DNA from: DATLLJ01 sp035537875 | GTDB lineage: Bacteria > Acidobacteriota > Vicinamibacteria > Vicinamibacterales > CAVVIG01 | Length of the DNA stretch: 64,000 bases | Direction of reading: 5' to 3' | NCBI GenBank assembly: GCA_035537875.1 | Contig: DATLLJ010000085.1 | Location: forward strand, 1 to 64,000 | Shown: positions 1 through 8,836 of the stretch, one piece after another | Numbering within the stretch: position 1 is the stretch's first letter | How the letters are laid out: every line of letters begins with the position of its first letter | Made by a program: the position numbers and the translations under genes | Notes under the pieces: generated by a model | The model's input: only the letters and a program-made list of their open reading frames with translations | Told to the model about the DNA's origin: nothing | Databases searched by the model: none

Positions 1-23
1 GCATCGATCTCTGACGAGCCCTC

Positions 24-3000
24 TCATCCTCGACCGGGCATGGCTGTGCCGATTGGAGCGGCTGCCGGGTCGAGTGTCGCCTGCGGTACCGTTACCGACG
101 AACGGCGCGAGGTGAGTCGCATGCGCGCACGTTCGATATACACGTAGTACACCGGAGTGATGTAAAGCGTCAGCAACTGCGAGACGAGCAGCCCACCGAC
201 AACCGCCAGGCCCAGCGGGCGCCGTGATTCGGCGCCGGCGCCCAGACCGGCGGCGATCGGCAGCGTGCCGACGAGCGCCGCCATCGTCGTCATCATGATC
301 GGCCGGAAGCGGACGAGGCACGCCTCGTGGATCGCCTCGACCGGCTCCTTGCCGCGCTCCTGGGCGGCGATGGCGAAATCCACCATCATGATGCCGTTCT
401 TCTTCACCAGGCCGACGAGCATGATCACGCCGACGAACGCATAGAGGCTCAACTCCGTCTTGAAGATAAGCAGCGTCAGCAAGGCGCCGAAACCCGCGGA
501 GGGCAAACCAGAGAGAATCGTCAATGGATGGGTGAAGCTCTCGTACAGAATGCCCAGCACGAGATAGATCACCACGATCGCCATCAGCAGGATCAACCCG
601 AGCCCCTGCAGCGAATCCTGGAACGCCTGCGCCGTGCCTTGGAAACTCGTCGAAATCGCCGACGGAAGAGTGTTCGCGGCGAGCTGTTGAATCGCGGTCA
701 CCGCATCGCCGAGCGGGACACCCCGCTCGAGGTTGAACGAGATGGTGACTGACGGAAGCTGACCGGTGTGACTGACGGTCTGCGGGCCTGCCTGCATGGT
801 GGCCGTCGTGACCGAGTCGAGTGCCACGAGACGGCCGGTCGACGAACGGACGTAGAGCTGGGAGAGGGCCGACGGATCGCGCTGGAACTCCGGAGCGACC
901 CCCAGCAGGACCTGGTATTGATTGTCCGGCGCGTAGATCTGCGAGATCTGCCGCGTGCCGTAGGCGTTGAACATCGCCGTCTGGACCTGATTGACCGTGA
1001 GGCCGAGCGCCGAAATCCTATCGCGGTTCAGGTCGATCGAAACCTGAGGGTTGTTCACCAGCAGGTCGGTGTTGACGTCCTCGAGTCCCGGCAGTTCCCT
1101 CATCTTCTCCTCGAACATCGGGGCCCAGCGGTACAGCTCTTCCGTGTCGGTGTCCTGCAACGTGAATTGATACAGCGCCCTGGTGTTCCGCGCGCTGATA
1201 TTGATGACCGGCGGGTTGACCATCGACGCGCGAATGCCCGGAATCTGCGTGATCTTGGGACGCAGCGATTCGATGACCTGATCCACCGACAGCGCGCGCT
1301 CGGACCGCGGCTTCAGCTCGACGTTCATGCTCCCCTGATTGGTACCCTGCGAGCCCCCACCGAACCCGACCTGACTCGAGAAGGCGAAGATGTTCGGATC
1401 CTGCTCGACGATCTCGGCGACCTGCTGCTGGTGCCGGACCATCTCCTGAAAGGAGAGACCCTGAGCGCCTTCGGTGTTGATGTTGATGCGGCCCTGATCT
1501 TCGCTCGGCAGGAAGCCCTTCGGCACAATCATGAAGAGATACACGGTGGCGGCCAGGAGCACGAAGGACACGGCCATCGTCGCCCCTCTGAATCGCAACG
1601 CCGCCCAGAGCGTCCGGTCGTACAGCCGGAGCCACGCGTCGAACATGCGCTCGGTGGCGTTGTAGAACCGCCCGTGCTTCTGCTCGTGCGGGTTCGTGAG
1701 GAACAGACTGCACATCATCGGCGTCAGGCTGATCGAAATGAAGCCGGAGACCAGGATCGCGACGCTGATCGTGACCGCGAATTCGTGCAGCAGCCGCCCG
1801 ACGACGCCGCCCATGAAGAGCACGGGGATGAAGACCGCGACGAGCGCCAGCGTCATCGCCAGAATCGTGAACGCCACTTCCTGCGAGCCGTCGTACGCGG
1901 CGCGCATGCGCGACTTGCCCATCTCCAAGTGCCGCACGATGTTCTCGAGCATCACGATCGTGTTGTCGACGACGAATCCGACCGAGAGCGTCAGCGCCAT
2001 CAGCGACAGATTGTTGAGGCTGTAGCCAAGCTGGTGCATCACCGCGAAGGTCGCGACGATCGAGCCGGGGATGGCAAGGCTCGGAATGATGGTCGCCGAC
2101 ACGTTCCGCAGAAAGAGAAAGATGACCAGGACGACGAGCGCGACCGTGGCCAGCAGCGTCAGCTTCACGTCGTGAACCGACTCGCGAATCATCACAGAGC
2201 GATCGGCCCGGACCTCGAGCGTCAGGGCCGCCGGCAGCTGCGCGGACAGCGAGGGCAGCAGCGCCCTGACGCCGTCGACGACCTGCACGACGTTGGTGCC
2301 CGGCTGCTTGTTGATGGCAAGCGTGATCGCGCGTGCCCCCCTGAACCAGCCCCCGATCTTGTCGTTCTCCACACCGTCGTAGACGTGCGCGACCTCGTTA
2401 AGGCGGACGGGATTGCCGTTCCGGTACGCGACGATGACCGGCCCGTAGGCCGAGGCCTGGAGCAGCTGTCCGTTGGCCTTGACGACGACGTTCCGTTCGT
2501 CGCCGTACATCGTGCCCGTCGGCAGGTTGACGTTGGCGTTCGTGATGGCCGTGGCGACTTCATCGAGGCCGATCCCGTGTGTCGCCAGCTTGTGCGGGTC
2601 CACCTCGATGCGCACGGCGGCTTTCTGCGAGCCGTTGACATTGACCTGCGAGACGCCGTTCACGACCGAGATGCGCTGAGCGATCGTCTGGGCGTACGCG
2701 TCAACCAACTGGAGCGGCAGCGTCGGGGACTGCAGCACGAGAAACATCACGGACTGATCGGTCGGATTGTTCTTCTGCAGCGACGGCGGCGCCGGCATGT
2801 TCGCCGGCAGGGCACGAGTCGTCCTCGCGATCATCGCCTGGACGTCGGCCGCGGCATCGTCGATGTTGCGGTTCAAGTCGAACTGCAGCGTGATGTTCGT
2901 CTGGCCCTGCGAGCTCACGGAGTTGATCGAGGTCAACCCCGCAATCGCCGAGAACTGTTTTTCGAGCGGCAGCGCCACGGCCGTCGCCATCGTCTCGGGG

Positions 3001-3164
3001 TTCGCGCCGGGCAGTCCCGCCTGGACCTGAATGGTGGGAAAGTCGACAACCGGCAGATCGCTGACGGGCAGCAGCCGGTACGCCATCACGCCGAACACCA
3101 GAATGCCCAGCATGATGAGCGTCGTGGTGACCGGTCGTTTGATGAAGAGCGCGGAGAGGTTCAT
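24..3164 (-). CDS. RND (HAE1-type) multidrug efflux transporter, inner-membrane pump
   Basis: Predicted 1046-residue proton-driven RND pump that exports drugs or other amphiphiles as part of a tripartite complex. The N-terminus (MNLSALFIKRPV) and the GLVKKNGIMMVDFA segment near the C-terminus are typical of MdtB/MdtC-like pumps. Length and the two large periplasmic loops fit the family, and membrane helices are evident at about residues 12-30 and 335-355. The start chosen is the ATG at 3164, which overlaps the stop of the upstream adaptor gene as ATGA and so implies translational coupling; a longer open frame upstream is adaptor DNA in another frame. One oddity is in helix 4: the usual proton-relay Asp-Asp pair reads Asp400-Asn401 (VGFVVDNTIVML). 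Family assignment is firm; the substrate is unknown. Confidence 0.95.
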   Translation of the reverse strand: MNLSALFIKRPVTTTLIMLGILVFGVMAYRLLPVSDLPVVDFPTIQVQAGLPGANPETMATAVALPLEKQFSAIAGLTSINSVSSQGQTNITLQFDLNRNIDDAAADVQAMIARTTRALPANMPAPPSLQKNNPTDQSVMFLVLQSPTLPLQLVDAYAQTIAQRISVVNGVSQVNVNGSQKAAVRIEVDPHKLATHGIGLDEVATAITNANVNLPTGTMYGDERNVVVKANGQLLQASAYGPVIVAYRNGNPVRLNEVAHVYDGVENDKIGGWFRGARAITLAINKQPGTNVVQVVDGVRALLPSLSAQLPAALTLEVRADRSVMIRESVHDVKLTLLATVALVVLVIFLFLRNVSATIIPSLAIPGSIVATFAVMHQLGYSLNNLSLMALTLSVGFVVDNTIVMLENIVRHLEMGKSRMRAAYDGSQEVAFTILAMTLALVAVFIPVLFMGGVVGRLLHEFAVTISVAILVSGFISISLTPMMCSLFLTNPHEQKHGRFYNATERMFDAWLRLYDRTLWAALRFRGATMAVSFVLLAATVYLFMIVPKGFLPSEDQGRININTEGAQGLSFQEMVRHQQQVAEIVEQDPNIFAFSSQVGFGGGSQGTNQGSMNVELKPRSERALSVDQVIESLRPKITQIPGIRASMVNPPVINISARNTRALYQFTLQDTDTEELYRWAPMFEEKMRELPGLEDVNTDLLVNNPQVSIDLNRDRISALGLTVNQVQTAMFNAYGTRQISQIYAPDNQYQVLLGVAPEFQRDPSALSQLYVRSSTGRLVALDSVTTATMQAGPQTVSHTGQLPSVTISFNLERGVPLGDAVTAIQQLAANTLPSAISTSFQGTAQAFQDSLQGLGLILLMAIVVIYLVLGILYESFTHPLTILSGLPSAGFGALLTLLIFKTELSLYAFVGVIMLVGLVKKNGIMMVDFAIAAQERGKEPVEAIHEACLVRFRPIMMTTMAALVGTLPIAAGLGAGAESRRPLGLAVVGGLLVSQLLTLYITPVYYVYIERARMRLTSRRSSVTVPQATLDPAAAPIGTAMPGRG

Positions 3165-4318
3165 GGTTCCACCTTCGGGCTGCTTTCGGCCCCGGGACCA
3201 GCCTTGATCGTCACCCGGGTACCCGGAACGAGGCGCAGCTGTCCGTCGGTCACCACCATCTCGTCCGGCTTCAAGCCGTTCTCGACGACGGTGGTATCGG
3301 CGACCTGCCGCTGAACGGTGACCGTCCGCTGTTCCACCGTCATGTCCGGCTTCAAGACGAAGACATAGTTCCCCTGCTGGCCGGTCTGGATTGCCGCCGA
3401 GGGCACGACGATGGCGGTCGGATCGGTGCGCAGCGTGACGGTGACGTTCGCGAATTGCCCCGGCCACAGCCGGCGATCGACGTTCGGAAACGCCGCCTTG
3501 ACTCTGATTTGACCGGTGGTCGCATCGACCGCGTTGTCGATGAACGTGATGCGGCCGTTCGATGCCGTCGTCTCGCCGGGCGGCGTGGCTTCGACGCGAA
3601 CCGTCCCCTGCTCGAGATAGCGTCTCAGTTCGGGCAACCGCCCTTCCGGGATGCCAAACGACACGTAGATGGGCGCGACCTGATTGATGATCACGAGCGG
3701 CGTCGTGTCATTGGCCCGCACGAGGTTGCCCTCGTCCACGATCAAGGCCCCGGTGCGGCCGGAAATGGGCGATGTGATGGTGGCGTACTGCAGCTGGACC
3801 TTCGCGTTCTCGACGGCAGCGCGATCGGACTGGAGCGTCGCCTCGAGCGCTGCTGCGGACGTGCGCGACACATCGGCCTGTTCCTTCGTCGCGATGCCCC
3901 GGCTCTGCAGATCCTGGAAGCGCGCGGCGGTCGATTTCGCCTGGGCCAGCTGCGCCGTGTCGCGCTGGAGCGTAGCTTCCGCCTGCTGCAGCGCCCCCTC
4001 GAGCGGCCGCCGGTCCAGCGTGAACAGGACCTGCCCCTTGGTGACGTCGTCGCCTTCCTTGAAATTGACCGAGGTCAAGGAGCCGGTAATCTGCGAGCGG
4101 ACGGCGACGTTCGAGTACGCCTCCGCTGTCCCGATGACGCCGAGGGCCAATGGCATCGCCTTCTGCTCTACGGTCGCCGTGGCAACGGGCACGGCTGGCG
4201 TGCCGGTTCCGCCTCGGTCGCCTGCCGCCTGCGCGGGCGTTCCCTCCGAACATGCGGAGGTCCCGACCGCGGCAAAGATAATCAAATACCCCAGAATCTG
4301 CGGGAATCTCAGTCGCAT
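3161..4318 (-). CDS. RND efflux periplasmic adaptor (membrane fusion protein), lipoprotein
   Basis: A 385-residue HlyD/AcrA-type adaptor that links the inner-membrane pump to an outer-membrane channel. It starts with a lipoprotein signal peptide ending near residue 23 (GTSAC), so it is probably anchored to the inner membrane by acylated Cys. A lipoyl-like/barrel-sandwich hybrid follows (about residues 65-95 and again 170-200, with ITSPISGRTG), around a coiled-coil hairpin rich in Ala/Gln/Arg at about 100-165. The C-terminal beta-barrel and membrane-proximal domains carry the usual PSAAIQ and LRLVPGTRV elements. The gene precedes the pump in the same transcript with a 4-bp overlap. No outer-membrane TolC-like gene is nearby, so the channel must be encoded elsewhere. 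Confidence 0.94.
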   Translation of the reverse strand: MRLRFPQILGYLIIFAAVGTSACSEGTPAQAAGDRGGTGTPAVPVATATVEQKAMPLALGVIGTAEAYSNVAVRSQITGSLTSVNFKEGDDVTKGQVLFTLDRRPLEGALQQAEATLQRDTAQLAQAKSTAARFQDLQSRGIATKEQADVSRTSAAALEATLQSDRAAVENAKVQLQYATITSPISGRTGALIVDEGNLVRANDTTPLVIINQVAPIYVSFGIPEGRLPELRRYLEQGTVRVEATPPGETTASNGRITFIDNAVDATTGQIRVKAAFPNVDRRLWPGQFANVTVTLRTDPTAIVVPSAAIQTGQQGNYVFVLKPDMTVEQRTVTVQRQVADTTVVENGLKPDEMVVTDGQLRLVPGTRVTIKAGPGAESSPKVEP

Positions 4319-4625
4319 CGATAGCCCCTGTGTCTCCGCAACCGGCCGTCGGATGGTCTGGTCATATTACTCTGCGCCAGTTCACGCCACCAGATCCCTA
4401 TAACCTCTGCCAGCGTCCAGACGATCGGACCAAGGAGGGCCGACCCTCACAAAGCGATCTGCTACTTGCGGGTGAAGAAATGACTGCTCGGCGAGCTGAT
4501 CCCTTTGACAGAGCGTTGGTGTCCGGCCGGTGTCATTCCAGCGGGTTCCCTTGGGGTGGAGCGGCGGGCCCCGGCCCCCACTCCTGCCGTCGCCAGTCCG
4601 CCTGTCGTGACGATCCGGGTCGGCG
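4319..4625. other. Intergenic region upstream of the efflux operon
   Basis: About 300 bp between the adaptor start and the stop of the DUF4136 gene. Both neighbours are read leftward, so this stretch should hold the efflux operon promoter. The first 80 bp next to the adaptor are richer in A+T than the surroundings (around 4360-4410, with TATAACC and CATATTAC). I cannot fix a convincing -35/-10 pair and I see no credible coding frame. Confidence 0.4.
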
Positions 4626-5207
4626 TCACCGTCGTGCGGGATAGCGCTCGAGAAGGTCGCGCACGGACTCGCGAATCAACGCCTCGCGCCGCTTGTCGTC
4701 GGCGTCCATCTTGATCTGGGCCTGGGCCACCCCTCTCCAGACGATGGTCTCCTTGGCGTTCAAGTCGAGCACGAGCGAGCCCTGGTTCATCACCTGCAGC
4801 GACTGTGTGGCGGGGGCGAAGGGCGGAATGCCCCACGCGGTCGTCGCCGGAAGGAACTGGCCAAGGGTCTGCGCGGTCATGTTGGTCGTGAGCAGCAGGA
4901 AATACGTGACGGTCAGATCGGGTTCGGCCGTGGCGACCATCAGCCCGCGCCGGGTCATTTCGGTGTTCACCGCATCGACAATCAGCGGCTCGGCACGTCG
5001 ACGCGCCGCCTCAGCATCGTCACCCGATGACCGTGCCATCTTGACGTCGCCCGGTCCTTTGGGATTCCAGGCCCACGTGCGTACCGGTGTGAAATCGAAC
5101 TTCTTGTCGAATTCGACGCGCACGTCGACCGCGAGCGCGGTATGTACCGCCAACGCAACGCCTGTGGCCGTGATTAACGCGATCGTTCTCCAGTGCGGTG
5201 TCATCAT
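4626..5207 (-). CDS. DUF4136 domain protein, probably exported
   Basis: About 193 residues. The N-terminus has a basic stretch and a hydrophobic run ending in Ala-rich sequence (VHTALA), a likely signal peptide. The mature part starts with the beta-strand pattern of DUF4136 (VEFDKKFDF...VRTWAWNP), continues through a helical region rich in Ala/Arg/Glu, and ends with a GSLVLDLN strand and a WRGVAQ motif. DUF4136 proteins are periplasmic or lipoprotein-like and of unknown function. This one lacks a clear lipobox. The start is uncertain: GTG at 5216, ATG at 5207 and ATG at 5204 are in frame, and I chose 5207 because the signal peptide begins there. Confidence 0.75.
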   Translation of the reverse strand: MMTPHWRTIALITATGVALAVHTALAVDVRVEFDKKFDFTPVRTWAWNPKGPGDVKMARSSGDDAEAARRRAEPLIVDAVNTEMTRRGLMVATAEPDLTVTYFLLLTTNMTAQTLGQFLPATTAWGIPPFAPATQSLQVMNQGSLVLDLNAKETIVWRGVAQAQIKMDADDKRREALIRESVRDLLERYPARR

Positions 5208-5591
5208 AAATGCCACGTTCGCGGGGGTGAACCCGCGCCCTCCTTGCCGTTCGGTTTGCGTGTGCTCGATGTGTCAGGACCGCGTCGCGCCGGTCATTGA
5301 ACGTAGATGATAGCGCGATTCGATGCAGAACCCGTTCCGATGAGGAAGGCACTCGCCCCGGCCCGGCCGTGGCGGCAGTGTGTGCGGACGATGCGACAGT
5401 GTCGCGGATCCCCGCTGACGATGTCTATACGCCGACGACCGTGACCATCGGGGAAAGGTTGCTCGATCATTTCTCCTCCGCGCGCGTCTTCACGCGTGAC
5501 AGGTGATGCCGCCGTCGTTGAAACGTGCTGCTCCACTCGTGCAGCGGCGGCCGGCCAGGACCTGTTGTAACAACCCGGATTAAGATCACCT
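5208..5591. other. Gene-free spacer between DUF4136 and the FkbM remnant
   Basis: About 380 bp with no convincing coding frame on either strand. A small palindrome, GTTGTAACAAC, lies near 5565-5575, just upstream of the FkbM methyltransferase remnant. Otherwise I see nothing I can name. Confidence 0.3.
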
Positions 5592-5880
5592 GTGTCCAGC
5601 CTCGGCCGCCTGATCGGCCTCACCCGCTCTCTGGCCATCTACCACGGCATTCCTGGACGCCAGCGTCCCCTCCGCGCCCTCTACGCAGAATTCGTCAAAC
5701 CCGGGGCGATATCGGGGCTCACGTCGGCAATCGCACCCGTGGCCGGGCTGCTTTGGGCTGCCGTGTTGTCTCGGTAGAACCGCAACCCGACTTCGCCCGC
5801 CTCCCGCGCACGATCTTCGGCCGGAATCCGAATGTGACCGACAGGACGCCCGTGACGCCCATAACTTTCGAGCTCATCAA
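5592..5880 (+). pseudogene. FkbM-type methyltransferase remnant (frameshifted and truncated)
   Basis: A GTG start at 5592 opens a frame whose first ~38 residues (MSSLGRLIGLTRSL... to FVKPG) look like the N-terminus of FkbM-family SAM methyltransferases. The frame then fails near 5702. The next frame resumes exactly at the SAM-binding motif (GDIGAHVGNRTR) and continues through ALGCRVVSVEPQPDFARL to FGRNPNVT. The residues that normally link the two parts are missing, consistent with a deletion of roughly 11 bases. After about residue 85 the remaining two thirds of the methyltransferase domain is absent, and the sequence runs into the 3' end of the opposite-strand gene. It can make no functional enzyme. 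Family recognition is by motif memory, not by search. Confidence 0.75.
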
Positions 5881-5904
5881 CATCATCGAGTGGACCGACG
5901 CGCG

Positions 5905-7503
5905 TCACCTTCGCCTGATCAAGTAGATGGCGGAGTCGGGGCCGAGCCACCGATCGTACGGGACTGTTGCCAGCACCTCCCATCCCTCGGCTGGCGCATT
6001 CGCCACGCGGTAAGGCGGATCGTAGCCCCCGTTTACCCACGGCACGTCGACGTTCCCGTTTGCGTCGCGAGGTGCGCGATCCGCATCCGCGTATAGGCGC
6101 CATCCGTTCACGACATAGCCGGCATTGATCTCCTGATCCGGAATTCCCATCTTCCTGAACACCTCGACACCGCGCCAGAGGGCGAGGTCGTACGTACCCA
6201 GATCGCGGAGCCCAATGACCGTCACAACGGCATACAACACGATCGCCGCGCTCGCTGCACGCATCGAGAATGCTGGTCGAGCCGAGAGCACGATCGCAAG
6301 AACAAGTGGTGTGAACACAAGCGCGTACCGATCTGCAATCAGCCACAATACCGCAACAACCAGGGCATGGAGAGCGACCATGAGCACCAGAAAGATCAGC
6401 ACCGGATCCCGACGCAGCCCGCCTTTCAGACCGCCCGCAGGCGTTGCCTCCGACCAGCCGTAAGCGGCCATGGCGACGGCCACGAGGAAAATGGCCACAC
6501 CGAGGGAGACCCAGCCGATTCCCAGTGGCACGTACGGGCCCGCGAAATCCGGCACGAGCGTTCGCATGCTGCCCAGTTCGTTGAGAGCCCAGGTGTTTCC
6601 GGTGACGAGAGGGAGGGCAAAGTCGACGCCCAACGCGCGCACGAAGGCCAATGACAGCGCGAGTACCACAAAAATGCCGAAGGTCGGCTTGATCAAGCGC
6701 CGACGGAAGCACCCAGCCGAGACAGGAAGCAGCGCCAGCCCCACCGTTCCGCAGAGCAACGCGAAGGTGCCGCCAAGCATTCCTGGAAGAAACCGAACGG
6801 AATATTCCTTCAACATCGCGATCCGATCTTCGGGAGAATTGATCATCCACCGGAGGTCGGCCACCTGTTGCACGTGGGACGATGCCCAATAAGCCAGCGC
6901 CAGGGCCGAAAGCAGCGGAATCACCGACACGATCGCCCAACGTCCCCTGCGCCTTCCCCAGCCCCCCGGAGCCACGAGCAATGTCAGGAACATGGCAATC
7001 GGGGTGACCACGCCAGGCAGCCGTACGGCGATACTGAGTGCCGCAAACACGGCGGCCCAGACGAGCCAGCCCACGCTCTGATGGCGAATGGCGCGAACCA
7101 TCGCGAGGCTCGCCAGGATCGTCAGGCTGACAAACGGCACGTCGGTCATGAACGAGACGGCCAGCACCGCGTAGACGGGGTAGACAGCCAGGCTCGCGGC
7201 CCCAACGAGCGCGGTGGCGCGCGGCACGTCGAGTTCCCGGAGCAACAGATAAAGGGCGCCCAGACCGACGAGCGCAATCAGCACTGTGGACACTCTTAGC
7301 GCCGTGAACGAAAACCCAAACAGAAAAGACACGAGCGCGCCCCAGACAATCTGGGCCACGTTGAGGTGGGTCGACAAATCGAGCACTTCGATGCGGCCGG
7401 TCTTCAGAAAGTTCTCAACCGACCACGCGTACACCCAGTCATCGACGAACGGCGTGTTCTGAAACGGCGGCCAGCCGTCGCCAACTGTCGGGCTCACGTT
7501 CAC
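5905..7503 (-). CDS. Polytopic membrane glycosyltransferase-like protein (GT39/ArnT-type), N-terminus possibly truncated
   Basis: A 532-residue integral membrane protein with at least ten hydrophobic segments. Near the N-terminus it has a DDW motif (NTPFVDDWVYAWS), the position of the conserved acidic pair in polyprenyl-phosphate-dependent GT39/PMT-type transferases, followed by alternating helices such as ALVGLGALYLLL. Such enzymes move sugars from lipid-linked donors at the periplasmic face. Family members normally have a first membrane helix before the acidic motif, but here the frame starts only ~20 residues before it. A TAA codon sits directly upstream of the GTG start at 7503, so it cannot be extended. 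Either TM1 has been lost or the gene is decaying. It lies in a region with several other broken genes. Confidence 0.7.
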   Translation of the reverse strand: MNVSPTVGDGWPPFQNTPFVDDWVYAWSVENFLKTGRIEVLDLSTHLNVAQIVWGALVSFLFGFSFTALRVSTVLIALVGLGALYLLLRELDVPRATALVGAASLAVYPVYAVLAVSFMTDVPFVSLTILASLAMVRAIRHQSVGWLVWAAVFAALSIAVRLPGVVTPIAMFLTLLVAPGGWGRRRGRWAIVSVIPLLSALALAYWASSHVQQVADLRWMINSPEDRIAMLKEYSVRFLPGMLGGTFALLCGTVGLALLPVSAGCFRRRLIKPTFGIFVVLALSLAFVRALGVDFALPLVTGNTWALNELGSMRTLVPDFAGPYVPLGIGWVSLGVAIFLVAVAMAAYGWSEATPAGGLKGGLRRDPVLIFLVLMVALHALVVAVLWLIADRYALVFTPLVLAIVLSARPAFSMRAASAAIVLYAVVTVIGLRDLGTYDLALWRGVEVFRKMGIPDQEINAGYVVNGWRLYADADRAPRDANGNVDVPWVNGGYDPPYRVANAPAEGWEVLATVPYDRWLGPDSAIYLIRRR

Positions 7504-7697
7504 TTAGAACCTGGCATGCGATGCCTCCAAGACGTCCGTTGTCTGTTAGTGTGGCCCGCGCGGCGATTCAGAGTGGTGATTTCTTTCTCGATTGCTATCT
7601 GGGTCGGCCTGTTCCTGAAGATCCCCATGTGGTGAACCTCGACCGTGCGAGCTGGCAGGGGAGTTGCTTGGTAATTGACAGGAGGCAATGACCCATT

Positions 7698-8006
7698 ATG
7701 CCAGCCTCGACGTTCAAGTACATCGCAGCGGCGGGTGTGGCGATTGAAGGAGTTCCCACCGAAGGGATGACGATTCGCGCGGCGACGGGACGGGCTCTGG
7801 GACGCTTGGGGGGGTTCATCGTCGATGCCGCCGAGCAGCACATCCGTTACTTCGTCGTTCGCCGGCCCGGGTTGTTTGGAAAGACGGGAGTCCTGCCATT
7901 TTCCATACCTCGGGTGGACCTGGACGGGCGCGCCATCGAGATTGACGTGAACGATCAGGAGCTGCGGCAACTGCGCAACTTGTCACCCGATGCGCTGATC
8001 GCCTGA
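7698..8006 (+). CDS. Small PRC-barrel-like protein
   Basis: A 102-residue soluble protein. After ~30 residues it has a segment resembling a PRC-barrel/H-subunit fold: TGRALGRLGGFIVD, then HIRYFVV, then PFSIPRVDLDGRAIEIDV. PRC-barrel proteins act in RNA processing or as small beta-barrel modules of unknown partner. A purine-rich ribosome-binding sequence (GACAGGAGG) ends 12 bases before the ATG at 7698, a little far but usable. It is monocistronic, lying between two genes on the opposite strand. Function is not assigned beyond the fold resemblance. Confidence 0.6.
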   Translation: MPASTFKYIAAAGVAIEGVPTEGMTIRAATGRALGRLGGFIVDAAEQHIRYFVVRRPGLFGKTGVLPFSIPRVDLDGRAIEIDVNDQELRQLRNLSPDALIA

Positions 8007-8131
8007 CGAGCTTCGCTGACCTCACCGCTGAGGCTACTGCCGCGTTCATGTTCAGGGCGGCGGCGGAGGAGAATGTGACGCTCTGGGCGTCAGCATCTGA
8101 GGCGATCATCAGGATCGGCGCTGGCGATTTT

Positions 8132-8797
8132 TCACCGGCCGACCTTCCGTTGCAGGTCTGGCCACCAGACGGTCCAGTGCAGCTCCCCATAGTATTGGGA
8201 CGCCCTCGCCGGTGACGAATACTCATAGCTGTCCTCGTCAGCGTCGTTGTGTTTGCCGCCCGGTCCGACAATCTGGTGTGCCACCTCGTGAGCCGCAACC
8301 CTGCCAATCCCGCGGCCGATACCTTCGATGATCGTCGGTCGAGACGCCCCCGGCGGTGCGTACCGTGCGGCTTCAGACGCCACGATGTCGGTCCCGACGA
8401 GGGCCGTTCCACCCAGCGGCCCCAGCGGGAGCGCGACACCCGCGTTCGGCAAGCGTCCCTGGTTTGGCAAGGTTTGAACGACGACGACCCGCCAGAAGCC
8501 GTCATTGCCGTCCGCGCCCTCGGCGACACGGAGGCGAAGGCCCGCGAAGGCGGTCTCCAGTTCCCTGCGACTCATGTCCCTGATCCTCTGGGCCTCGGCC
8601 TCAGTGAACGGCCCGCCAATCGCACTGAGCACGGCTGAAGGCAATACGAGCGCATCCTCGTCGAACCGGAACCCTACGATCGTCGGTGAGCCTTGACAGC
8701 GCACCGTCGAGAGGGCGACAAGGATGCTGGCGACCACGACAATCGACCGACGGCCCGGCTTGTCGCTGAGACGCCCAGTGTCCGTGCGCGATCGCAT
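8132..8797 (-). CDS. Putative exported zinc metallopeptidase-like protein (HExxH)
   Basis: A 221-residue protein with an N-terminal basic stretch and hydrophobic segment (SIVVVASILVALSTV) followed by Cys34, so it is secreted or a lipoprotein. Near residue 167 it carries AAHEVAHQIVGPGG, a zincin HExxH signature; the following His-Asn-Asp (GKHND) could give a third ligand. It looks like the short metallopeptidase-like proteins annotated as hypothetical in Acidobacteria. The 5' end overlaps no other gene; the GIY-YIG gene starts 40 bp away on the opposite strand. Peptidase activity is an inference from the motif only. Confidence 0.6.
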   Translation of the reverse strand: MRSRTDTGRLSDKPGRRSIVVVASILVALSTVRCQGSPTIVGFRFDEDALVLPSAVLSAIGGPFTEAEAQRIRDMSRRELETAFAGLRLRVAEGADGNDGFWRVVVVQTLPNQGRLPNAGVALPLGPLGGTALVGTDIVASEAARYAPPGASRPTIIEGIGRGIGRVAAHEVAHQIVGPGGKHNDADEDSYEYSSPARASQYYGELHWTVWWPDLQRKVGR

Positions 8798-8836
8798 GTC
8801 CCGCTATTATGGGTCTGCACAGAGGAGGGCCAGGCA

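Noticed and set aside
768..3314. An 848-residue open frame antisense to the RND pump
   Set aside because: Composition is Arg/Asp/His-rich with no domain; it is the GC-driven shadow of the pump gene.
7500..7970. A 156-residue minus-strand frame over the PRC-barrel gene
   Set aside because: It has no domain and lies opposite a frame with a ribosome-binding site and recognisable fold.
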